Assembly: GCF_000725385.1 (NCBI RefSeq)
Contig: NZ_CP008884.1
Location: 3,410,001 to 3,474,000, forward strand
Length of the DNA stretch: 64,000 nt
Direction of reading: 5' to 3'
Source of the DNA: Dyella japonica A8
Lineage (GTDB): Bacteria > Pseudomonadota > Gammaproteobacteria > Xanthomonadales > Rhodanobacteraceae
A model generated the notes under the pieces. The model did not search any database. It was not told where the DNA came from and was given only the letters and a program-made list of their open reading frames with translations. Both the position numbers and the translations under genes were made by a program. This document shows positions 1-9,017 of this stretch, in pieces. Each line of letters starts with the position of its first letter. The stretch's first letter is position 1.

Positions 1-203
1 CGCCCCAGGGCGATGCGAAGCGCGCCCTGGCCACCATGAAGGATTGCGTGGACAAGCGCGCGACGGAACTGGACCTGCCGGCCGGCCTGCTGTGCCCGCG
101 CAAGGTGCTGGAGGAATACGTGGTCACCGCCGAATGGCCCGACTTCCTCGAAGGCTGGCGCCGCGAGATGCTGTTCGAGCCGCTCAGCCGCCTGCTTCCC
201 TGA
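1..203 (+). CDS. rnd: Ribonuclease D, C-terminal end (partial)
   Basis: The window opens inside this gene; the reading frame has codons beginning at position 3 and stops with TGA at 201-203, leaving 66 residues. The visible part reads as the extreme C-terminus of ribonuclease D, the 3'-to-5' exoribonuclease that trims tRNA precursors, with the typical '[15 protein letters not shown]' stretch followed by '[15 protein letters not shown]'. The exonuclease domain and its acidic catalytic residues lie upstream and cannot be inspected. A tRNA gene follows 58 bases downstream. The name rests on a short C-terminal match from memory. Confidence 0.7.
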   Translation, partial: PQGDAKRALATMKDCVDKRATELDLPAGLLCPRKVLEEYVVTAEWPDFLEGWRREMLFEPLSRLLP

Positions 204-261
204 GCCGGCGGCAGGGGCTTGGCGAACGCCAAAGTTCACTGGTAATATCGATGGCTCGTGT

Positions 262-337
<76 letters not shown>

Positions 338-352
338 ATCAGAATCAAAACG

Positions 353-394
353 ACAGCGCTTTATGCCTCGCGGCGTGAAGCGCTGTTTTGTTTT
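353..394 (+). terminator. Rho-independent terminator of tRNA-Ala
   Basis: ACAGCGCTT (353-361) pairs perfectly with AAGCGCTGT (378-386); weaker pairing continues inside the loop. The stem runs into TTTTGTTTT. It sits 16 bases after the tRNA CCA end. Confidence 0.85.
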
Positions 395-468
395 GCGCGA
401 TCTTCGATCGCGTTGCGCACACCTGCGTCGCGCATGCGGCCTTCAGGCGTCCGCCGCAACGCCACCAC

Positions 469-1356
469 TCAGTTGACCAGCGGCGGCTCGCCCACGGCCG
501 GGCGACGCACACTCAATGCCGTGCCCGCTGCCGCCACGATGATCGCCACGATGGCCGTCCATTGCAGAAGGCTGAGGTGTTCGCTCAGCAGCACCACGCC
601 CGCCACGGCAGCCACCGCGGGCTCCAGGCTCAGCAACGTGCTGAACGTGCGCGCCGGCAATCGCGTCAACGCCACCATTTCCAGCGAATAAGGCAATGCC
701 GAGCTGAGCAACGCCACGCCCAACGCATAAGGCAACAACGAGGGCGAGAACAATGCGCTCCCTGCGTGCACCACGCCGAATGGAATGGCCAGCAACGCGC
801 CGATCGAGGTACCCCAGGTCACGGCGTCCCCGCCGTGCGCTTCGCCGGCCTGCTTGCCGAACACGATATAGAGCGCCCAGCCAAGACCCGCCGCCAGCGC
901 ATACATCACGCCCACCGGATCGAGCGTCTGCACCTCCCCGCGCAAGGGCAGCAGCAAGGCCAGCCCCATGACCACCAGGGCGATCCATGCAAAGTCGATC
1001 AGGCGACGCGAACTGAACACCGCCAACGCCAGCGGACCGGTGAATTCCAGAGCCACGGCGATGCCCAGCGGAATCGTGCGCAACGACATGTAGAACACCA
1101 GGTTCATCGCCCCCATGGCCAGCCCGTAGGCCCACAGCGCGCGCCATTGGGTACCGTTTGCCAACCTGCGCCACGGCCGGCGCCACAACAGCAGGATCAA
1201 CGCACTAAGCCCGAGGCGATAGGCGGTCGCGCCCTGCGCGCCCACGGCCGGGAACAGGTGCTTGGCCAGCGAAGCGCCGCATTGATACGAAACCATGCTG
1301 ATCAGCAACGCGCCGATCGCGAGCGCGATCGGGCCAAGGGTGGAGCGTGGGGACAT
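469..1356 (-). CDS. EamA/DMT-family permease (RhtA-like exporter)
   Basis: A 295-residue integral membrane protein with about ten hydrophobic helices in two five-helix EamA repeats, the plan of drug/metabolite transporters. Strings such as 'GIAVALEFTGPLALA' and 'SLEPAVAAVAGVVLL', one at the end of each half, are typical of the RhtA threonine/homoserine exporter branch, so efflux of amino acids or similar metabolites is likely but the substrate is unproven. The open frame extends upstream to 1509, but the ATG at 1356 (MSPRSTLGPIALAIG) begins just before the first helix and is preferred; the upstream extension is not membrane-like. It stands alone, divergent from the DUF2076 gene. Confidence 0.85.
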   Translation of the reverse strand: MSPRSTLGPIALAIGALLISMVSYQCGASLAKHLFPAVGAQGATAYRLGLSALILLLWRRPWRRLANGTQWRALWAYGLAMGAMNLVFYMSLRTIPLGIAVALEFTGPLALAVFSSRRLIDFAWIALVVMGLALLLPLRGEVQTLDPVGVMYALAAGLGWALYIVFGKQAGEAHGGDAVTWGTSIGALLAIPFGVVHAGSALFSPSLLPYALGVALLSSALPYSLEMVALTRLPARTFSTLLSLEPAVAAVAGVVLLSEHLSLLQWTAIVAIIVAAAGTALSVRRPAVGEPPLVN

Positions 1357-1644
1357 GGGGAGGGCCGCCGTGGAGCAATACGCGCATGATGCCTGCAGAT
1401 AATTGCGAAGCCCACCATTTCCATGGACCTGACGTCGCGATTCCTGACAGATATCGTCAGCAGCGATGCACCCGCCGGCCCGCCTCACCGCTCGAAAAAG
1501 CTTGCGCATTCGCTGACTGCAAGGAAAACGACAGCGGCATGCCCCTTGATGTCACGCGTGGAGATCACACTTCCGGCACTGCATTCCGGTGAAAACAACC
1601 GCCACAGTGATCGTTACTCGCCGTCCCACGGAGATTTGTTTGTC

Positions 1645-2328
1645 ATGACACCGCAGGAACAACAGCTAATCGATGATTTTCTCCAGCGCCTGGTTGCCGC
1701 CGGCAGCGTGGCCAAGGACCCGCAGGCCGACGCCCTGATCCGCCAGCGCCTGGCCGCTCAGCCCGACGCGCTCTATCTGCTGGTGCAACGCAGCCTGCTG
1801 CAGCAGCAGGCGCTGGACAGCGCCAAGGCGCAGATTGCCCAGCTCCAGTCCCAGCTCGCCTCGCAGCAGGGTGGCGGCAGCTTCCTCGGTGGCCAGCCGC
1901 CCTCGCCGGCCTGGGGCGCCACGCCTCCGCCGATGCCGCAGCAGCCGATGCCGCAGCAAGCACCGCCCAGCTGGCGCGACCGCCTGTTCGGCAGCGCCCC
2001 TGCCCAGCCGGCACCGACCGCAGCCGCCGCGCCCGGCTTCCTCTCGCAGGCCGCCACCACGGCCGCCGGCGTGGCGGGCGGCATGTTCCTGTTCGATGGC
2101 ATCGAAAACCTGCTGGGCGGCCACCATGGTGGTGGCGGCTTCTTCGGTGGCGGCGGACAGCCGACGGTGGTGGAGAACATCACCGAGAACAACACCTACT
2201 ACGACGACAACAACGATCGCCTCACCGATCACCGCGATCGCGACGACTTCGCCTCGAACGACTTCACGTCGACGAATGATTTCGACGACGACAACGGCGG
2301 CGGATTCGACGACAACAACTGGGCGTAA
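1645..2328 (+). CDS. DUF2076 family protein
   Basis: A 227-residue protein matching DUF2076 (recalled from its start MTPQEQQLIDDFLQRL and the alternating low-complexity body). An N-terminal helical part (residues 1-75) ends in a glutamine-rich coiled segment, followed by a Pro/Gln/Ala-rich linker, a Gly/His/Phe-rich patch around residues 155-172 and an Asp/Asn/Thr-rich tail (about 180-227). No signal peptide is obvious; the function of this family is not established. The ATG at 1645 is chosen over the upstream in-frame start at 1423 because family members begin at MTPQE and the intervening residues are not conserved-looking. A hairpin immediately after the stop codon probably ends the transcript. 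Confidence 0.8.
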   Translation: MTPQEQQLIDDFLQRLVAAGSVAKDPQADALIRQRLAAQPDALYLLVQRSLLQQQALDSAKAQIAQLQSQLASQQGGGSFLGGQPPSPAWGATPPPMPQQPMPQQAPPSWRDRLFGSAPAQPAPTAAAAPGFLSQAATTAAGVAGGMFLFDGIENLLGGHHGGGGFFGGGGQPTVVENITENNTYYDDNNDRLTDHRDRDDFASNDFTSTNDFDDDNGGGFDDNNWA

Positions 2329-2346
2329 CGCAGCGCCCCACCCCGC

Positions 2347-2374
2347 GGAACGCCTCCCTTCGTGGAGGCGTTCC
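2347..2374. terminator. Shared bidirectional terminator hairpin
   Basis: GGAACGCCTCC (2347-2357) and GGAGGCGTTCC (2364-2374) form a perfect 11-bp stem with a 6-base loop. It lies 18 bases after the DUF2076 stop and its right arm touches the last base of the convergent Sel1 gene stop codon, so it can serve both transcripts. The U-tract on either side is weak. Confidence 0.65.
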
Positions 2375-3099
2375 TATACTGGGGCCACGACCGCCAGCGC
2401 GCGCAGCTCGGGGTGCCTGGAGCGACCCAGATCGTCGCGCAGCGCCTCAGCGAAATACGCGGGCGCCGCGGCAAGGACGCGACGCAGCAATGCGCAGGCC
2501 TCGTCGATGCGCCCCTGCTCGGTCAACACCGACGCCCAACTGCACTGCCCGCGGTAATCACCCTTCTCCGCCGAGCAGCGATACAGCTCGCTGGCGCGCT
2601 CCGCATCCGGCTCGGTTTCCCAGCCATGCTCGTAGTACTGCCCAAGGAAATGCATGGCGCGGCCGTGTCCCTGTTCCGCGGCACGCGAGAACCACAGGAA
2701 CGCCGCGGCCCGGTCCGCTTTGACTCCGCGGCCGTTGGCCAGCACGTGCGCGAAGTTGTACATGCCCCAGTCCGAACCATGTGTCGCCGCCTCGCGGTAC
2801 CACACGGCCGCCAGTTCATGGTCGATCGCGCCACCCCAGCCGTTTTCGAGACAACGTCCCAGCATGTTCATGGCCATGGCGTCGCCCTGGTGCGCCGCAT
2901 GCTGGAACCAGTAGCGCGCTTCGGCGCCATTGCGCTCGCAGCCGATGCCCTCCAGGTGCATCTGCCCCAGCGCGAGCTGCGAGGCGCTGTCGCCCGCCAA
3001 GGCCTGCACGCGCAACATCCCGAGCGCGCGGGCGGGATCGCTCCTCAGCAGCTGCGGGAAACCATCATTGGGATTGGCGACGCTATGCACTGCCATCAT
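2374..3099 (-). CDS. Sel1-repeat (TPR-like) protein of the piu operon
   Basis: A 241-residue soluble protein built from Sel1-like repeats of about 36 residues: 'ASQLALGQMHLEGIGCE', 'AMAMNMLGRCLENGWGG', 'DWGMYNFAHVLANGRGV' and 'GRAMHFLGQYYEHGW', each followed by an 'A..W/LY..AAE.G' helix. Such solenoids act as protein-binding scaffolds. The start at 3099 is chosen because ATG overlaps the TGA of the dioxygenase gene (ATGA, 3096-3099), which implies translational coupling; a longer start at 3111 is possible. The order receptor, PiuC dioxygenase, Sel1/TPR protein is the same as in the Pseudomonas piuA-piuC-PA4516 region (known from memory). Its role in iron uptake is unknown. Confidence 0.85.
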   Translation of the reverse strand: MMAVHSVANPNDGFPQLLRSDPARALGMLRVQALAGDSASQLALGQMHLEGIGCERNGAEARYWFQHAAHQGDAMAMNMLGRCLENGWGGAIDHELAAVWYREAATHGSDWGMYNFAHVLANGRGVKADRAAAFLWFSRAAEQGHGRAMHFLGQYYEHGWETEPDAERASELYRCSAEKGDYRGQCSWASVLTEQGRIDEACALLRRVLAAAPAYFAEALRDDLGRSRHPELRALAVVAPV

Positions 3100-3764
3100 G
3101 TCTCGGACCACGCACGCAACAAGTTGTGATAAATGCCGGTCAGGCGCAGCACATCCGCCTGCGGCGCATGCGCCTGCCCGAGGTTCTGGATGGACACATC
3201 CAGCTCCAGCAGCAGGCGACGCTGGGCCTCGTCACGGACAAGGCTCTGGATCCAGAAAACCGCCACCACGCGCTCGCCGCGTGTCACGGGTTCCACGCGG
3301 TGCGGGCTGCTGGCCGGATAAAGAATCATGTCGCCGGCGGCGAGCCTGACCGTATGCGACCCATAGGTGTCCTCGATGACCATCTCGCCACCGTCGTATT
3401 CCTGAGGATCATGCAGGAACAAGGTGGCAGACAGATCCGTACGGACCGGTATGCCCAGGCCATCCGGGCGGTCACGGCGAATCGCGCCCTCCACGCGGGA
3501 GCCGGACGCCGGCCCCACGCCATGGCTGCCGAACTGCGGCGGAGAGATGTGGCGCGGCAAGGCACCCGCGAAAAAGGTGGTATTCCGGGTCAGCGCCGCC
3601 ATGACCAGCGCACCCAGCTCCTTCGCCTCCGGCCCGTCTGCGGGCAACTGCCGGTGACCTCCCGGCAGCGTCGCCTGGCCTGCGCCCCAGTCGGCGGGCG
3701 CGAGACCACGCCGGCATCGGGCGAGCTCGTCGGCATTCAGGACGTCGGGGATATGAAGCAGCAT
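3096..3764 (-). CDS. piuC: PiuC-like Fe(II)/2-oxoglutarate dioxygenase with altered metal motif
   Basis: A 222-residue PKHD-type hydroxylase of the PiuC/YbiX family, normally a cytoplasmic iron- and 2-oxoglutarate-dependent oxygenase encoded beside siderophore receptors. The family's C-terminal half is well kept: 'RTDLSATLFL', 'YDGGEMVIEDTYG', 'HRVEPVTRGERV' and 'FWIQSLVRD'. The distal iron ligand His155 and the 2-oxoglutarate arginine Arg165 are present. However, the usual 'GNHVDNAIR' segment that supplies the His-x-Asp pair reads 'GSRVEGAIR' here: Arg90 and Glu92 replace the two ligands, and the preceding 'FNRY' is 'FGSH'. The gene starts 67 bases after the receptor gene, and the next gene overlaps its stop, so it belongs to a Fur-type operon. 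It may be inactive or bind metal differently. Confidence 0.88.
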   Translation of the reverse strand: MLLHIPDVLNADELARCRRGLAPADWGAGQATLPGGHRQLPADGPEAKELGALVMAALTRNTTFFAGALPRHISPPQFGSHGVGPASGSRVEGAIRRDRPDGLGIPVRTDLSATLFLHDPQEYDGGEMVIEDTYGSHTVRLAAGDMILYPASSPHRVEPVTRGERVVAVFWIQSLVRDEAQRRLLLELDVSIQNLGQAHAPQADVLRLTGIYHNLLRAWSET

Positions 3765-3831
3765 CGTATTTCCCTGTAACTACCGGTCGACCGAACCCCT
3801 TGCGAAGGCCAGGCCGGGACCAGCGAACGTA

Positions 3832-6126
3832 TCAGAAACTGATATTGGCCGTGAGCATACCCACGCGCCCCGGTGCCACCGACGCGTAGTGCGCCGCATA
3901 GGCCTTGTCGAAGTAGTAGCGATTGGTGAGGTTTTGCACATTGAGCTGTAGCGACAAGCGGGCATTCACCGCGTACGACACCATGGCGTCGAAACGCGCG
4001 TACGAGGGCACCCATTTGGTGTTGGCCGTATTGCCGAAGACCTTGTCCTGGTAGTACGCGCCACCGCCCACCGTCCACTGCGACGTGATCGCATACGTGG
4101 TCCACAGGGTAGCGCTGTTCCTGGGCGTATTCGGGAACGCATTGCCCCGGCTCGTGGCATCACCCGGGCCGGTCTTCACCAGTTCGCTGTCGAGATAGGT
4201 GTAGCCGCCGTAGATGCTCCAGCGTTCGGTGACCTGGCCGCTGAAACCAAGCTCGATGCCATCCACGAGCTGCTCGCCCGCATTGATCTGCGGACTGCCG
4301 CGACCACCGGTCGCCACGCGGGCATTGGTCTTCTCGCTGCGGAACACGGCGGCGGTGAGTGAGAGTCGCTGATCCAGCACATCCCACTTGGTGCCCAGCT
4401 CGATGTTGCGGCTGCTCTCGGGCTTGAGGTCGGCATTGGTCACGGCCAGGCCGTCCGCGCCATCGCCAGCGTCCACGCCCGGCGGGTTGGACGACGTGCC
4501 CCACGACAGATAGATGCTGCCGTTGGCTGCCGGCTTGTAGACCACGCCCAGCTGATAGTTCCAGAAGTCCGAATCGTTGCTCAGATGGGTCACCGCACCC
4601 GTGGTGGACGTGGTTGCGGTGGAGCGCGTGCTGTAGCTGTCGAAGCGCACGCCGCCATTGACTGACCACTGCGGATCGAAGGTCACCGTGTCGAAGGCCC
4701 AGGCCGAGCGCGTATCGGTGACGATGCGCGTGGGGTTCTGGCCGCCGATGATCGCCCCGTTGAACGGATCATGCGGAGTCGGCGCCTGGGCGCTGGTGCA
4801 CCAGTAGTTGGACGGCGCGCCTATGCCGTACTTGCTGCTGCAGGCGCCGTTGACGATGGAGCCGGTGTTGTGGGTGTCGCTGGCGTTCTTCGCGGGATCC
4901 ACCAGATAACTGGTGCGGCGGGTCTTTTCGCTGCTCAACTCGATGCCGGCCGCCAGGCTGTGCTTGAGCGAACCCGTCTCGAACTCGCCGGTGAGGTCAG
5001 TCTGGTTGGTAAGGCTCGTCGTGCTGCTGTCGCGATTGTTGTTGCGGCGCCAGATGCCACCGTTCACCAGGAAGTTGCCCTGGCTATCATCCGGCTGGGT
5101 CCAGATGTAATCGTTGGTGGAGCGCGCGTAAACCGTCGCGTTGCGCAGCAGCCAGCCATCGCCGGCATCATGCTTCAGCAGGATGCTGCCGACGTCATTG
5201 CTTTGCTTCTGGAAGTCGCGATCAAGCCAGCCGTAGTACGTGCCGCGTGGCACCGAATACGGTCGGCCGTCGCCATTGAGGCGCGCGTAAGGGCTCGTGG
5301 CGGCGAACGGATTGTTGTACGGGATGCCGCTATCCGGCGTGTCGTCGCTCTGCAGGTGGTAATAGCTCAGTGTGACGCTGGTCGGCGCGCGCAGCCCGAA
5401 CGTCACCGAAGGCGCAATGCCCCAACGCGACATGTCAGGCCCGTTGCGGCCTGGCACGTCGTTGCTGTGACCCATCACGTTCAGTCGGACCGCCGTGTCG
5501 GCGCCCACCTGCTGGTTCCAGTCCGCCGTGCCGCGGTAGTAGTTGTCGGTGCCCACGCCAGCCGTGGCACGCACGAAGTTCTCGGCCCTGGGCATCTTGG
5601 TCACCAGGTTGACGCTACCGCCGACGCCACCGCGCCCGGTGTAGGCGGAGCTGGGGCCCTTCATCACTTCAACCTGCTCGATATCGAAGATTTCGCGCGA
5701 TTGCGAGCCGGAACTGCGTACGCCATCGATAAACACCGAGCTCTCCGAGTCGAAGCCGCGGATGATCGGCCGGTCGCCGTTGGGGTTGCCGCCCTCGCCC
5801 GCGCCGAAGGTAATGCCGGGCACCTGGCGCAAGACGTCGAGCAGCGACGTGGCGGCCGTCTGCTGGATGATCTGCTGCGGCACCACGGTGACCGAGCGCG
5901 GCGTGTCGAGCAGCGGCGCGGTGAACTTGGGCGAGGTGGTATTGACCACGGTGGAGCGCACCCTTACCCCGTCCAGGTTCTGGGCATCCTGCGGGTCCGC
6001 CTTGGCGTCGGCAGGCGCCTCGCCGGCCGCCATCGCCGACGTCGACACCAGGGCCAGCCCAAGGGCACTGGCCATCAGGCGCACCGGCGGGTGGACCGAG
6101 GAGGAAACAAAAGTCTGGGAGGTCAT
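3832..6126 (-). CDS. piuA: TonB-dependent siderophore receptor (PiuA/Fiu-like)
   Basis: A 764-residue outer-membrane receptor. It begins with a signal peptide ending near 'STSAMA-AGEAP', then a plug domain (about residues 50-190) with 'LLDTPRSVTVVPQQII', 'LRQVPGITFGAGEGGNPNGD', 'RGFDSESSVFIDGVR' and 'IEQVEVMKGPSSAYTGRGG', followed by a 22-strand-type barrel ending in 'VGMLTANISF' with the terminal Phe expected for barrel insertion. Catecholate-siderophore receptors of the Fiu/PiuA type have this plug. It should import ferric siderophores with TonB-ExbBD energy. It is first in the operon with the dioxygenase and Sel1 genes, and a Fur-like box lies about 130 bases upstream. The exact ligand cannot be read from sequence. 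Confidence 0.92.
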   Translation of the reverse strand: MTSQTFVSSSVHPPVRLMASALGLALVSTSAMAAGEAPADAKADPQDAQNLDGVRVRSTVVNTTSPKFTAPLLDTPRSVTVVPQQIIQQTAATSLLDVLRQVPGITFGAGEGGNPNGDRPIIRGFDSESSVFIDGVRSSGSQSREIFDIEQVEVMKGPSSAYTGRGGVGGSVNLVTKMPRAENFVRATAGVGTDNYYRGTADWNQQVGADTAVRLNVMGHSNDVPGRNGPDMSRWGIAPSVTFGLRAPTSVTLSYYHLQSDDTPDSGIPYNNPFAATSPYARLNGDGRPYSVPRGTYYGWLDRDFQKQSNDVGSILLKHDAGDGWLLRNATVYARSTNDYIWTQPDDSQGNFLVNGGIWRRNNNRDSSTTSLTNQTDLTGEFETGSLKHSLAAGIELSSEKTRRTSYLVDPAKNASDTHNTGSIVNGACSSKYGIGAPSNYWCTSAQAPTPHDPFNGAIIGGQNPTRIVTDTRSAWAFDTVTFDPQWSVNGGVRFDSYSTRSTATTSTTGAVTHLSNDSDFWNYQLGVVYKPAANGSIYLSWGTSSNPPGVDAGDGADGLAVTNADLKPESSRNIELGTKWDVLDQRLSLTAAVFRSEKTNARVATGGRGSPQINAGEQLVDGIELGFSGQVTERWSIYGGYTYLDSELVKTGPGDATSRGNAFPNTPRNSATLWTTYAITSQWTVGGGAYYQDKVFGNTANTKWVPSYARFDAMVSYAVNARLSLQLNVQNLTNRYYFDKAYAAHYASVAPGRVGMLTANISF

Positions 6127-6608
6127 GCTCGATCCTTCGTGCAGGCGAACACCGGCCGCCCCATATCTGGGCAGTCGTTCACCGTCGGGTTGAGGGGAAG
6201 TAGGGGCGCGGAGTCAGGGCTTACGCGCTCCGCATGAACTTACGGTAACAATATTGAGAATGATTCGCAATACCAACCAACGTCCCCCGGCATACCACGC
6301 CGACGGTGTTCCGCACGATCAGCTCCATCAAGTTCACCCGACTTGCCGCATCGGCGAACAACGATCTCTGCATTCGCCATTGGCGTACTGGCGCACATTC
6401 GCGCATACGCCATCCGGCACGCATCCTCTGGCCTAGCGGAAATCCAGTGCGACCCTGTTAGCCTTGCGCCGCCTGCAGCGGTTTCGCAGATTCGCGCGCG
6501 TCTGTGCACGCTTGCATTCATCAGCGGGCATGTAACTTCGCTCGGCATCGATCGATCCATCCGATACCCTGCGGGTCACGCCTCGCCATCAAACAGCGGA
6601 AGAACGGC
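6127..6608. other. Divergent intergenic region between piuA and the EPS locus
   Basis: 482 bases between two divergent genes. It holds the Fur-like box near its left end (6255-6269) and must contain promoters for both directions; I could not place a convincing -35/-10 pair for the dehydrogenase gene. Small open frames here look like chance. Confidence 0.6.
6255..6269 (-). promoter_or_regulatory. Fur-box-like operator upstream of piuA
   Basis: TGAGAATGATTCGCA matches the 7-1-7 Fur consensus TGATAATNATTATCA at 11 of 14 positions. It lies about 130 bases upstream of the siderophore-receptor start, where repression by Fe-Fur would be expected. Inferred by eye, not by a scored matrix. Confidence 0.7.
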
Positions 6609-7886
6609 ATGCAGAATCTGGAAGACACCAAGCTCGCCATCATTGGACTCGGCTACGTCGGACTGCCGCTGGCAGTGGAGTTCGGCAAGCACTACGACAC
6701 CATCGGCTTCGACATCAACCAGCGCCGCATCAGCGAACTGACAGACGGTATCGACCACACGCTGGAAGTCACCGGCGAAGAGCTGGCGCAAGCCCACCGC
6801 CTGCACTTCAGCTCGCAGTGGTCGGACCTCGCCGACTGCAATGTCTATATCGTCACCGTGCCCACGCCGATCGACTCGGCCAAGCGCCCCGACCTCACGC
6901 CGCTGATCCGCGCCAGCGAAACCCTGGCCAAGGTGCTCAAGCGGGGCGACATCGTGGTCTACGAATCGACGGTGTATCCGGGCTGCACGGAAGAAGTGTG
7001 CGTGCCGCTGCTGGAAAAGGGTTCGGGGCTCGTGTTCAACCGCGATTTCTTCGCCGGCTACAGCCCCGAGCGCATCAACCCCGGCGACAAGCAGCACCGC
7101 GTGACCAGCATCCTCAAGGTCACCTCGGGCTCCACGCCGGAGACAGCCGATTTCGTGGACCGCCTCTACGGCTCCATCATCACCGCCGGCACGCACAAGG
7201 CCAGCTCCCTGAAGGTGGCCGAGGCCGCCAAAGTCATCGAGAACACGCAGCGCGACCTGAACATCGCCCTGGTGAACGACCTGTCCATCCTGTTCAACAA
7301 GTTGGGCATCGACACGCTGGAAGTGCTGCAGGCAGCGGGCACCAAGTGGAACTTCCTGCCGTTCCGCCCGGGCCTGGTCGGCGGCCACTGCATCAGCGTC
7401 GATCCGTACTACCTCACGCACAAGGCGCAGGAAGTCGGCCACCATCCGGATGTGATCCTGGCGGGCCGCCGCACCAACGACAGCATGGGCCCCTATGTGG
7501 CCAGCGAAGTGATCCGCCTGATGGTGCGCAAGGGCATCAATCCGGTGCGCGCCCGTGTGCTGGTGCTGGGCCTGGCCTTCAAGGAGAACTGCCCCGACCT
7601 GCGCAATACGCGCGTGGTCGACATCGTGCGTGCGCTGCGCGAGTACAACGCGGATGTCGACGTGCACGACCCCTGGGTCAATACCGCCGAAGCCGAGCAC
7701 GAATACGCGCTCTCGCCCATCGGCGCCCCCGACCAGGGCAACTACGATGCCGTGATCATCGCCGTGGGCCACCGACAGTTCGCGGACCTGGGTGCCGAAG
7801 GCATCCGCGCCTTCGGCAAGCCGTCCTCCGTGGTCTACGACGTCAAATACATCCTGCCGCGCGAAGCGGTCGACGGTCGACTCTGA
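6609..7886 (+). CDS. tviB: UDP-sugar 6-dehydrogenase (TviB/VipA-like)
   Basis: A 425-residue nucleotide-sugar dehydrogenase that oxidises the C6 hydroxyl of a UDP-hexose (UDP-HexNAc in the TviB branch) to a uronic acid using two NAD+. An N-terminal Rossmann motif GLGYVG is at residues 13-18; the catalytic cysteine is Cys261 in '[15 protein letters not shown]'; the C-terminal UDP-binding part carries '[20 protein letters not shown]'. Length and motifs match Vi-antigen TviB/VipA rather than UDP-glucose dehydrogenase. The ATG at 6609 precedes [19 protein letters not shown]; an upstream in-frame start at 6504 adds non-conserved residues. It is the first gene of the EPS locus, 19 bases before the epimerase, so both probably supply a uronate building block. 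Confidence 0.9.
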   Translation: MQNLEDTKLAIIGLGYVGLPLAVEFGKHYDTIGFDINQRRISELTDGIDHTLEVTGEELAQAHRLHFSSQWSDLADCNVYIVTVPTPIDSAKRPDLTPLIRASETLAKVLKRGDIVVYESTVYPGCTEEVCVPLLEKGSGLVFNRDFFAGYSPERINPGDKQHRVTSILKVTSGSTPETADFVDRLYGSIITAGTHKASSLKVAEAAKVIENTQRDLNIALVNDLSILFNKLGIDTLEVLQAAGTKWNFLPFRPGLVGGHCISVDPYYLTHKAQEVGHHPDVILAGRRTNDSMGPYVASEVIRLMVRKGINPVRARVLVLGLAFKENCPDLRNTRVVDIVRALREYNADVDVHDPWVNTAEAEHEYALSPIGAPDQGNYDAVIIAVGHRQFADLGAEGIRAFGKPSSVVYDVKYILPREAVDGRL

Positions 7887-7905
7887 GAGCCTGAGGATTA
7901 GCGTC

Positions 7906-8916
7906 ATGAAAGTGCTGGTCACCGGTACGGCAGGCTTCATCGGCTCCCACGTCGCACAGCGCCTGCTCGAGCGCGGCGATGAAGTGGTGGGCCTGGACAA
8001 CCTCAACGACTACTACGACGTCACCCTGAAGAAGGCGCGCCTGGCGCGCTTCGCGGACAAGCCCGGCTACACCCACATCCACGCGGACCTCGCCGATCGG
8101 GCTGCTATGGAGCAGGCCTTCGCCGAACACAAGCCGCAACGCGTGGTCCATCTTGCCGCGCAGGCCGGCGTGCGTTACGCCGCGCAGAATCCGCACGTCT
8201 ACACCAGCAGCAACGTCACGGGTTTCCTGCACGTGCTGGAAGGCTGCCGCCATCACGGTGTGGAGCATCTGGTCTTCGCCTCCACCAGCTCGGTGTATGG
8301 CGCGAACACGGACATGCCCTTCTCCGAACACAAGTCCGCCGAACATCCGCTCACCTTGTACGCGGCCACCAAGAAGGCGAACGAGCAGATGGCGCACAGC
8401 TATGCGCATCTGTACGGCATCCCGAGCACGGGCCTGCGCTTCTTCACCGTGTACGGCCCCTGGGGACGTCCGGACATGGCGCTGTTCCTGTTTACGCGCG
8501 CCATCCTCGCCGGCGAACCGATCCGCGTGTTCAACCACGGCAAGCACAAGCGCAGCTTCACCTACGTGGACGACATCGTCGAAGGCGTGATCCGCACGCT
8601 CGACAAGGTGCCGCCTATCGACGAAGGCTGGGACAGCAACCAGCCCGATCCGGCCAGCAGCGGTGTTGCGCCCTATCGCCTGTTCAACATCGGCAATGAG
8701 CGTCCGGTGGAGCTGCTGAAGTACATCGAAGTGCTCGAAGCATGCCTTGGCCGCAAGGCCATCATGGAGATGCTGCCGCTGCAGCCCGGCGACGTGCCCG
8801 ACACTGAAGCCGATGTAACGGACCTGATACAGGCCGTTGGCTATAGGCCGCAGGTGTCGGTAGAAACCGGTGTCGACAACTTTGTACGCTGGTACAGGGA
8901 GTACTACCGCGTGTGA
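7906..8916 (+). CDS. UDP-uronate 4-epimerase-like SDR enzyme
   Basis: A 336-residue extended short-chain dehydrogenase. The NAD-binding motif GTAGFIG is at residues 7-13 and the catalytic Tyr-x3-Lys pair at Tyr152/Lys156 ('[10 protein letters not shown]'), with the Ser/Thr partner in 'ASTSSVYG'. '[21 protein letters not shown]' and '[22 protein letters not shown]' are hallmarks of the UDP-glucuronate 4-epimerase (CapI/LpsL-like) group, which interconverts UDP-GlcA and UDP-GalA. Because the preceding gene resembles a UDP-HexNAc dehydrogenase, the true substrate may be an acetamido-uronate. The two genes are only 19 bases apart and co-transcribed. Codon use matches its neighbours. Confidence 0.88.
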   Translation: MKVLVTGTAGFIGSHVAQRLLERGDEVVGLDNLNDYYDVTLKKARLARFADKPGYTHIHADLADRAAMEQAFAEHKPQRVVHLAAQAGVRYAAQNPHVYTSSNVTGFLHVLEGCRHHGVEHLVFASTSSVYGANTDMPFSEHKSAEHPLTLYAATKKANEQMAHSYAHLYGIPSTGLRFFTVYGPWGRPDMALFLFTRAILAGEPIRVFNHGKHKRSFTYVDDIVEGVIRTLDKVPPIDEGWDSNQPDPASSGVAPYRLFNIGNERPVELLKYIEVLEACLGRKAIMEMLPLQPGDVPDTEADVTDLIQAVGYRPQVSVETGVDNFVRWYREYYRV

Positions 8917-9017
8917 TCGACTGACGCCACCACCAGTCCGGAGCGACTGCACGTTGCGCCTCGGACAGATCCACGATCGACATGGCAGTGAACGACGTGG
9001 ATCGTTAGGGGGTTGGT

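Noticed and set aside
4771..6237. A 488-codon plus-strand frame opposite the siderophore receptor
   Set aside because: It is antisense to a complete TonB-dependent receptor and has no recognisable domain or ribosome site.
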